This document shows positions 54,463-61,003 of a stretch of 64,000 nucleotides of DNA, piece after piece. A program made the translations under genes and the position numbers. Source of the DNA: Chitinophaga rhizophila (GTDB taxonomy: Bacteria; Bacteroidota; Bacteroidia; Chitinophagales; Chitinophagaceae); NCBI RefSeq assembly GCF_019492185.1, contig NZ_JAICCF010000001.1, positions 2,108,001-2,172,000 on the forward strand, read 5' to 3'. Each line of letters begins with the position of its first letter. Within the stretch, counting starts at the first letter, position 1. The notes beneath the pieces were generated by a model. It searched no databases. It had not been told where the DNA came from and saw only the letters and a list, made by a program, of their open reading frames with translations.

Positions 54463-55752
54463 ATGATTATCGAGTTCTCGGTATCCAATTTTAAGACTTT
54501 TAAGGAGAAGGCGACAATCAGCCTGATCGCGTCTAACTATGATAAGGACACCCGCGAATCAGAAAATGTCACTTTCAATCCTACTTTCGGCATACGCATA
54601 TTAACTGGTGCCGTAATTTATGGTGCCAACGCCAGTGGAAAGAGCACTTTTATTAATGCGCTTGCATTTATGAAAGCGTTTGTAATGCGCTCATCGGTAG
54701 ATAGTCAGAAAGGGGATGAGATAAATATTGATCCTTTCAGGCTTGATCCAGCTTCAGAAAATACATCCTCCGTATTTGAAATCATCTTTATTTACAATGA
54801 TGAGCTATATCGGTATGGCTTTGAAATATCTCGTAAGGTAGTGCTTGCGGAATGGCTCTATCATAGGCCCAAGACCAAAGAAATTGAAATCTTTTATAGG
54901 GAAGGACAACGATTTGAGTACCACGTCAGAAGATTTTCAAAGGGGCATATATTGACCAAAGAAAAACTAGTACGTGAAAATGCATTGTTGATATCTGTAG
55001 CCGCGCAATTTAATGATAACACTGCCGGCAGTGTATTAGACTGGTTTCAGCAATTACAGATTGTTTCTGGACTAAGAGAAGATTATCACCGGGAATTTAC
55101 GGTTACTCAGGCAGCTGACAGCCTACAAAAGAAAAAGATACTTGCGTTGCTTTCAGTTGCAGATCTAAGTATACAGGATATTACTCTTGAAAAAGCGGAT
55201 CCTGACAATGTATCATCTGATTTGTCAAAACCGGCAAAAACACTCTTAAATATTCTTACTTCACACCGACGTTATGATGCTGATGGTAACTATATAGACG
55301 ATGTACAGTTATCATTGGAAAAAGATGAGTCTTCAGGTACATTGAAACTTTTCGCGCTGGCAGGGCCTATACTGTATGCTTTGGAGCATGGATATCCGTT
55401 GTTTATCGATGAACTGGATTCCAGGTTACATCCTAATCTTGTCAGCAAATTAATTGAGCTATATCACTCGCATACGACTAACCGCCTGCATGCACAACTT
55501 ATATTTAATACGCATGATACCAATTTACTCAGCTCTAGCCTATTCAGAAGAGATCAGATATGGTTTACGGAGAAAAACAGGTATGGCGCGGCTAAGCTAT
55601 ATTCTTTGAGTGATATTAAATCTGATGTAAGAAGAAAGGACAATTTTGAACATAATTACATTGTAGGCAAATATGGAGCGGTACCCATATTAAATGATTT
55701 CAGCCAATTCATTGCATCCAAAATATCCATTGATGAGAACACAAACACATGA
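54463..55752 (+). CDS. AAA-family ATPase of an RloA/AbiL-like defence pair
   Basis: A 429-residue ATPase of the SMC/ABC-like AAA_15 or AAA_21 group. Walker A is GANASGKST (54-62), with an N-terminal MIIEFSVSNFKTFKEKATIS typical of COG1106 proteins; Walker B is PLFIDELDS (about 312-320), followed by the THDTNLLS switch region (about 350). The next gene overlaps by 20 bases and codes an RloB protein, the same gene pair as in rloA-rloB and AbiLi-AbiLii. ATP-driven sensing of phage components is the expected role; this is inference from the family. Coding capacity is full and no frameshift is seen. Confidence 0.88.
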   Translation: MIIEFSVSNFKTFKEKATISLIASNYDKDTRESENVTFNPTFGIRILTGAVIYGANASGKSTFINALAFMKAFVMRSSVDSQKGDEINIDPFRLDPASENTSSVFEIIFIYNDELYRYGFEISRKVVLAEWLYHRPKTKEIEIFYREGQRFEYHVRRFSKGHILTKEKLVRENALLISVAAQFNDNTAGSVLDWFQQLQIVSGLREDYHREFTVTQAADSLQKKKILALLSVADLSIQDITLEKADPDNVSSDLSKPAKTLLNILTSHRRYDADGNYIDDVQLSLEKDESSGTLKLFALAGPILYALEHGYPLFIDELDSRLHPNLVSKLIELYHSHTTNRLHAQLIFNTHDTNLLSSSLFRRDQIWFTEKNRYGAAKLYSLSDIKSDVRRKDNFEHNYIVGKYGAVPILNDFSQFIASKISIDENTNT

Positions 55753-56446
55753 TACCATTCATGTTCAGGAAAGGACTGCCAATCAGGTAGCCAACCAGCT
55801 AAAAAGACAACGAAGTAAACCACCATCATTAAAGCGGCCATTACCGAAACTTGCTGAACATCCAACCATACTCATTGTTTGTGAAGGTAAGAATACAGAG
55901 CCCTCCTATTTCAGGAAATTCCGTCTTTCTTCTGCAACAATAAAGATTGCAAGCAGTGGTCATAGCACGTCGGGATTGGTTAAACAGGCAATTAAGATGG
56001 CAGCGCAACAAAAGTATCAACAGGTATGGTGCGTATTTGATAAAGACAATTTTCCTTCGCAGGATTTCAATGATGCTATTAAACTGGCTCAAAAGAATAA
56101 TTTTGGAGTAGCGTGGTCCAATCAGGCATTCGAGTACTGGCTAATATTGCATTTTGCAGATCATCAGGGAAATAGAATGAGCCGAAAGGATTACCACAGC
56201 GTTATCAATAATTATATCCGGTATTTGGGCACTACATTTAACGGCAAAGACGACAAACAGATCACAGATGACCTTTTTGACCTGTTAACCGGCATCGATC
56301 CTGCAACGAAAAGAAACCGGACAACACTTGCAATTAGCCGCGCGAAAAGAAATCTTCAGTCTTTAATTCATTTAAGTCCCGCTGAACAGGAATCATCTAC
56401 GACTGTGTTCCGGTTAGTAGAAGAAATTCTCAAGTATGTACAATAA
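55733..56446 (+). CDS. RloB-family protein (TOPRIM-like), second gene of the defence pair
   Basis: A 237-residue protein of the RloB family. The TOPRIM-like core has IVCEGKNTEPSYF (E51, E56), VFDKDNF with D103 and D105, and the motif SNQAFEYWLILH (129-140). A fully acidic set suggests a metal-dependent nuclease. The start at 55733 overlaps the ATPase gene by 20 bases; another ATG 39 bases earlier is possible. In known two-gene Abi systems such a protein is the toxic effector, controlled by the ATPase. That role is inference here. It converges with the GIY-YIG gene, 10 bases apart. Confidence 0.88.
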   Translation: MRTQTHDTIHVQERTANQVANQLKRQRSKPPSLKRPLPKLAEHPTILIVCEGKNTEPSYFRKFRLSSATIKIASSGHSTSGLVKQAIKMAAQQKYQQVWCVFDKDNFPSQDFNDAIKLAQKNNFGVAWSNQAFEYWLILHFADHQGNRMSRKDYHSVINNYIRYLGTTFNGKDDKQITDDLFDLLTGIDPATKRNRTTLAISRAKRNLQSLIHLSPAEQESSTTVFRLVEEILKYVQ

Positions 56447-56456
56447 CCTGCAGATT

Positions 56457-56744
56457 TCACCTTAAGGGTTCGCCGCTAATATACCCGTCGCGGTAATATT
56501 CTTCCCGGATACGCCCCCATATCCATGCACGGCCTTTACCTGATTTAAGCAACCACTCTCTTTTGAGCGCCAGTTGCTTATCTTCAAAGTGTTCCATATA
56601 GACGACTTCCCAAGGGCGGTAAGGGCTTGTACCCTTCTGCCGGCCATGATCATTATGGAAATGGAAACGTTTGACCAGATTGGCGGTATGACCAGTATAG
56701 ATCTTCTCGAACTGGCGGGAAAAAAGGACGTAGACGGTATACAT
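56457..56744 (-). CDS. GIY-YIG nuclease-family protein
   Basis: A 95-residue single-domain protein of the small UPF0213/GIY-YIG type. The two tyrosine motifs are YTVYVL (2-7) and IYTGHT (15-20), followed by the helix with R25, and KREWLLKSGKGR holds the conserved glutamate. Such proteins are common in many copies in Bacteroidota genomes; the role is not clear, perhaps DNA repair or structure-specific cleavage. It overlaps no other gene and is not clearly part of the defence pair. Confidence 0.88.
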   Translation of the reverse strand: MYTVYVLFSRQFEKIYTGHTANLVKRFHFHNDHGRQKGTSPYRPWEVVYMEHFEDKQLALKREWLLKSGKGRAWIWGRIREEYYRDGYISGEPLR

Positions 56745-56770
56745 AAATAGAGTTATTCCTGAAACAAGTA

Positions 56771-56796
56771 AAGGTTACCCCCATGGAGGTAACCTT
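56771..56796. repeat. Inverted repeat after the GIY-YIG start region
   Basis: AAGGTTACC and GGTAACCTT are perfect 9-bp arms around an 8-base loop. It lies 27 bases before the GIY-YIG start on the minus strand. The T tracts are weak, so this may be a regulatory site rather than a terminator. Confidence 0.5.
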
Positions 56797-56833
56797 CTAT
56801 TGCCTTCGATTCATAGGTAGACGAATATACTCA

Positions 56834-56927
56834 TAAAAAACAGGAATCAGGCATCCGTATCAGAATCACTGCACAGACAGGTCCGTCCTGCGCATGTTTA
56901 TCTTTTACTCAAATGCCTGATTCCTGT
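56834..56927 (-). terminator. Terminator-like hairpin after the mannan operon
   Basis: ACAGGAATCAGGCAT and ATGCCTGATTCCTGT are perfect 15-bp complements with a 58-base loop, followed on the minus strand by TTTTTTATG. It lies about 35 bases after the GH76 stop. The arm shares the core of the repeats near 51090. Confidence 0.65.
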
Positions 56928-56959
56928 AAATTAATAGTCCTTATTATGGCGAAAGGAGC

Positions 56960-58102
56960 TTAATCAATCAGTTCCAGCTCTTTCAATCTGGCAGCCGCTT
57001 CTATCAGCATAGCTCCGCTGAGCTGTGTGGTAAGATCGGTTGTAGTTGCTGTTTTTGTCCAGCTGGTATTATACAATATCTGTGGACGGCTGGTACCCTG
57101 CAACCACATGGTCTGGGCATTCAGCTGCAGGAAATTGACATACTTCGTAACATCACTACTGTTAATACTACCATCAGTGATCAGTAACATCATATAACGA
57201 ACCAGGATGCCTTTGAACAGGCCGCCGTCTCCACCACCTTCATCCTTCATAATGTTACCAGTAGTCAAATCACCCGTCAGAGAGTTATTGGCAGTTCTCA
57301 ATGCGTCATTGATATACACGGCATCACCAGTGATCTTATACAGCTCAACTGCTGCTCCAATATATACACCCTGGTTATAAGTGAACCTCCAGGCTTTGTT
57401 AGTACCCGAAGCATCCAATCCATCCCATACCAGTCCTGACACAGGATCTACAAGGTTAGCTTTCTGCCAGTCATAAATCTTCTTTGCCCAGGCCAGGTCT
57501 TCACCGTTTCTGTTCAGCTGATACATGCGGGAGGCAATGATAGAAGCAGGAGCATTGGCAGGCGTGTTCTTATTCTGACGGTCCTTGGTCCAGTAGATAC
57601 CTCCACCCCAGGTCTCATCCCATCCACCCTTGATATCATTCCACAACAATTCAGCAGTTGTCTTATAGCGATTATCGCTGGTGGCTTCGTATGCACGGAG
57701 GCAGGCTAATACCATCCATTCCATATCATCATAGAAATGGTTCAGATAGGTATTACCATTTTTAGTCTTCATACCATCCAGCAACTCTTCCATACGAGTC
57801 TTAATAGCAGGATTGCCAGTACGCAGATAGATGTCTACGAGCACGTCGAGTGCATGTGCATTCGGCCAGTAATGAAAAGTATTGTCACCGGCATTGTTCT
57901 TATTAAAGTACTTACCACTCTGATTGTAAAAATTACTGATCAGAGATGAAGCAGAGGAATCAGCAATAGCCGGCCAGTTATATTTGTAGGTTGTCTTACC
58001 GGCTCCTGGTCCCGGACCATCGTCTATAGGCTCTTTTAAACAACCTGTAAAGGTAGTGGCCATAGCCGCTGTTATTGCAAATAGCAGAAAGATTCGACGC
58101 AT
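56960..58102 (-). CDS. GH76 glycoside hydrolase lipoprotein (alpha-1,6-mannanase type)
   Basis: A 380-residue lipoprotein with signal and lipobox TFTGC (C21) and an alpha/alpha-barrel of glycoside hydrolase family 76. The catalytic acid pair D125-D126 lies in FYDDMEW, and FHYWPNAHALDVLVD and RFTYNQGVYIGAAVEL are family marks. GH76 enzymes cleave alpha-1,6-mannan backbones, as in yeast mannan. The start at 58102 is chosen over an ATG 57 bases upstream, which would overlap the SusE gene. It is the last gene of a SusC-SusD-SusE-GH76 operon and is predicted to be surface-exposed. Confidence 0.88.
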   Translation of the reverse strand: MRRIFLLFAITAAMATTFTGCLKEPIDDGPGPGAGKTTYKYNWPAIADSSASSLISNFYNQSGKYFNKNNAGDNTFHYWPNAHALDVLVDIYLRTGNPAIKTRMEELLDGMKTKNGNTYLNHFYDDMEWMVLACLRAYEATSDNRYKTTAELLWNDIKGGWDETWGGGIYWTKDRQNKNTPANAPASIIASRMYQLNRNGEDLAWAKKIYDWQKANLVDPVSGLVWDGLDASGTNKAWRFTYNQGVYIGAAVELYKITGDAVYINDALRTANNSLTGDLTTGNIMKDEGGGDGGLFKGILVRYMMLLITDGSINSSDVTKYVNFLQLNAQTMWLQGTSRPQILYNTSWTKTATTTDLTTQLSGAMLIEAAARLKELELID

Positions 58103-58148
58103 AAGCTTTTTAATTGATCGTTTGCATGATTTGATTCCAGTCTCCCGA

Positions 58149-59294
58149 TTAACGCACAATTACTTCGTGTGTGTAAGTTCTTTCAGGAGAGAAATACAAT
58201 TTAACGTCGCAGTTTTTAGTATCTACTTCAGAAGCGAATTTGTAACAGTAATTGTATTGATCACTGTTAGCAATTGCTCGCAGTTCCCAGAAGGAAAGCG
58301 GCGTAGTAGCAGAAGGACGATTATTGTCTGCATTTGAGCTACCGAACCATTCAGTACCAGCTGTACCATCAGCAGCTTTCACACTTACACGGAACTTATA
58401 ACGCTCATCACGTCCCCATGACTCCTGATAGAAATTGATCTGTTTATTTTCAAATGCCCATACACCATTACTAGTATAGTTCAGATCGTACATAATGCCA
58501 TTTTCAGGTGCAAACCACAAACCGATTGCTGTGATTTCTGTAACAGTAGATGCTGCATTATTGAAGTCGATACGAAGACGATACACTTTAGTACCACCGG
58601 ACTGTGTACTTTCTCCACCTTCTTTCAATGCGCCACCATCAATAGAGAAGCTATTTGGAGTACCACTGTTTCTATCTACGAATTTGTACTTACCATCCTT
58701 CAGTGAAGTGTAGATTTCAAAGACACCAGGTGCGGTAGACTTCAGTTTTACAGCCTGTGCCAGATCTGCTCCTGCTTCTGTCGCCTCGCCAGTCAAAAAC
58801 ACATCTACAGGAATTTCTGCGAACCCGTTAGGTCTTTCTACCTCTATTGTACGGGATTCAGCAGCTGGCTGTATGTTGTAACCTTTAGACGCATTTACTG
58901 TCCATTTCAGTTTACCAGTTGCCAGCGCGGCAATACCAGCTTTCCCTGCAATGCTGTTCAGGTCTTTGTGTGACAGCGTGAGTTTATTTTGTACACCACC
59001 ACCATCGGAAGTAATCTTGGCAATAGGATCAGAGAAGTCGCCGTTATCTTTATCAATCACTACTTCGTATAACACCAGTGAACCATCCTGTGCACGCGCC
59101 TGATCCCATTCAAAGGTTACAGTGGCGCTGGTAGTAGGCTGCAGCTTGATATATTTATCGTTTACCGGAGCATTAAGCCTGCTTACTGGTTGCAGATTAG
59201 TGTTGAGATCATTATCATCTTTACCGCATCCGGTCAGGATAACACCCAGTGCTACCGGTAATGCGAGAAGTATATTGCTGAAAAATGTTTTCAT
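58149..59294 (-). CDS. SusE-like outer-membrane glycan-binding lipoprotein
   Basis: A 381-residue lipoprotein (lipobox VILTGC, C23) with an N-terminal SusE-type immunoglobulin-like domain (about 30-170, including VTFEWDQARAQDG and LATGKLKWTVNAS) and C-terminal beta-sandwich repeats. In Sus systems SusE binds the glycan outside the cell next to SusD. The start at 59294 fits the signal peptide; an ATG 30 bases upstream is possible. It follows susD by about 65 bases and precedes the GH76 gene by about 45. Confidence 0.85.
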   Translation of the reverse strand: MKTFFSNILLALPVALGVILTGCGKDDNDLNTNLQPVSRLNAPVNDKYIKLQPTTSATVTFEWDQARAQDGSLVLYEVVIDKDNGDFSDPIAKITSDGGGVQNKLTLSHKDLNSIAGKAGIAALATGKLKWTVNASKGYNIQPAAESRTIEVERPNGFAEIPVDVFLTGEATEAGADLAQAVKLKSTAPGVFEIYTSLKDGKYKFVDRNSGTPNSFSIDGGALKEGGESTQSGGTKVYRLRIDFNNAASTVTEITAIGLWFAPENGIMYDLNYTSNGVWAFENKQINFYQESWGRDERYKFRVSVKAADGTAGTEWFGSSNADNNRPSATTPLSFWELRAIANSDQYNYCYKFASEVDTKNCDVKLYFSPERTYTHEVIVR

Positions 59295-59359
59295 ATGTAT
59301 CAGTTTGAAAGTGGTATTCCCCAATTCTTAGTTCTTAGTAGTTAAGAGATATATGACGC

Positions 59360-60979
59360 TTACCAGTCCTGGTTCTGACCAAGGTTCGTATTCTGGTCAC
59401 GTTCAAAGGTTGGCACCGGCCACAGGTAATGTTTAGGATTTATAAATCTCCTATCCTCTACAATGATGTAGCCATTGGCATCAGTTCTGAAAGCGCCCCC
59501 ATTAACTTTTATACCTCTTACAGGTCTGTTCATTACCTGGTCTGCTATCTTCCAACGGCGGATATCAAGCGCACGTACGCCTTCAAATGCCAGTTCGCTC
59601 CTTCTTTCCCTGCGTATAATGGTACGAAGCACATCCTGTCCTACACCGGGAAACTCGGTTGCGCCAGCATCATTAAAGCCGGCACGTAAGCGCAGTGCAC
59701 GGATTGTCTGATTCCATACTGCTGCATCCAGTTGGCCCAGCTCATTCTTAGCTTCTGCATACATCAGCAGCACATCAGCATAACGAATGACAATAAGGTT
59801 CAGACCGGAATTATAGTTAGTGGCTGTGCGGTCATAATATTTATAGAAATAATAACCGGTAGGAGAAGCACCCTGGTCATCTACACTGTTAGTTGATGGA
59901 GTCGAGCCCGGTCTTGTCAGAATAGTCTGCAGTCTGCCGTCAAAGTCAGTAACAGTAGAGCCATGGTGTAAAATGGTAGCGTTCATACGAGGATCCCTGT
60001 TTGTATAAGGGTCATTCTCGCTATATCCGGAGCCGGTCTCTCTGATACCTCTTCCATTCAACATGATATAATCGTCCACCAGGTCCTGAGTGGGGACCAG
60101 CGTACTACGCAGCAGCGCCACTGTCTGTGGCATGAAGGTACGCTGTGCACTGTTGGTACGACCACCACCATACTGAATATCGAAGATCACCTCGTTGTTA
60201 AACTCATTCGCTGCGCTGAAGATATTAGCGTAGGAGCTTTGCAAAGCATAATTACCATTAGCTGCATTGCCTATCAGCAACTCACAGTCAGTGATAGCTT
60301 TCTGCCATTCACTTTTGAACATGTGTAAACGCGCACTTAATGCTATAGCAGCGCCACGGGTAATGCGGCCTTTGTCTTTATCAGAGTAACCGGCGCTGCC
60401 ACTGTAGTTATTAACAGGCAGTGCAGCACGGATATCGGCTAATTCAGACTCGACAAAGCTGAGCACATCTTCCCTTTTAGAGCGGGTGATATTACGCGCT
60501 TCCTCTACAGTGATCAGGTTAGTATAGAATGGAACATCTCCAAACCAGGTAGCCAGCTGAAAGTATGAATATGCACGAATAAATCTTGCTTCAGCTACTA
60601 TACGGCGCTTAAGTGTAGAGTCTATTGTAGGTATTCTGTCTATGTTGTTAGTAACGATGTTACACTTACGGATACATGTGTAACGGTATTTCCATTCATC
60701 AGACACACGCAGATTAGACGGATCATAAGCACCGGCAGCTATCAATGACACCGCTTTGTAGCCGATGCCACTTACATAACCATTGTCGCTCAGTGCCTCA
60801 TCTCCGAAATAATACTGATCATCAGACAGGTTTTCGTAACAACTGGCCAGCGCAGCAAGTGCATCGTCCTGGGTCTGCCAGTAAGCAGCATCTGTATAAT
60901 CAGTCGTGATAGGCTGATCTAGTTTGCGACAGGCAAACAGTACAGATACGCAGAGTATGGATAATATTAATTTCTTCAT
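59360..60979 (-). CDS. SusD/RagB-family glycan-binding lipoprotein
   Basis: A 539-residue SusD protein, the lid of the SusC pore that binds the oligosaccharide and hands it over. The lipobox is VLFAC (C17), followed by a mostly helical TPR-like domain. The C-terminal half has the usual marks IRALRLRAGF and RRERRSELAFEGVRALDIRRWK, and a final HYLWPVPTFERDQNTNLGQNQ. The start at 60979 fits the lipoprotein signal. It follows the SusC gene by 24 bases. Confidence 0.93.
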   Translation of the reverse strand: MKKLILSILCVSVLFACRKLDQPITTDYTDAAYWQTQDDALAALASCYENLSDDQYYFGDEALSDNGYVSGIGYKAVSLIAAGAYDPSNLRVSDEWKYRYTCIRKCNIVTNNIDRIPTIDSTLKRRIVAEARFIRAYSYFQLATWFGDVPFYTNLITVEEARNITRSKREDVLSFVESELADIRAALPVNNYSGSAGYSDKDKGRITRGAAIALSARLHMFKSEWQKAITDCELLIGNAANGNYALQSSYANIFSAANEFNNEVIFDIQYGGGRTNSAQRTFMPQTVALLRSTLVPTQDLVDDYIMLNGRGIRETGSGYSENDPYTNRDPRMNATILHHGSTVTDFDGRLQTILTRPGSTPSTNSVDDQGASPTGYYFYKYYDRTATNYNSGLNLIVIRYADVLLMYAEAKNELGQLDAAVWNQTIRALRLRAGFNDAGATEFPGVGQDVLRTIIRRERRSELAFEGVRALDIRRWKIADQVMNRPVRGIKVNGGAFRTDANGYIIVEDRRFINPKHYLWPVPTFERDQNTNLGQNQDW

Positions 60980-61003
60980 ACGATTAATCATTAAACACTA
61001 TCA

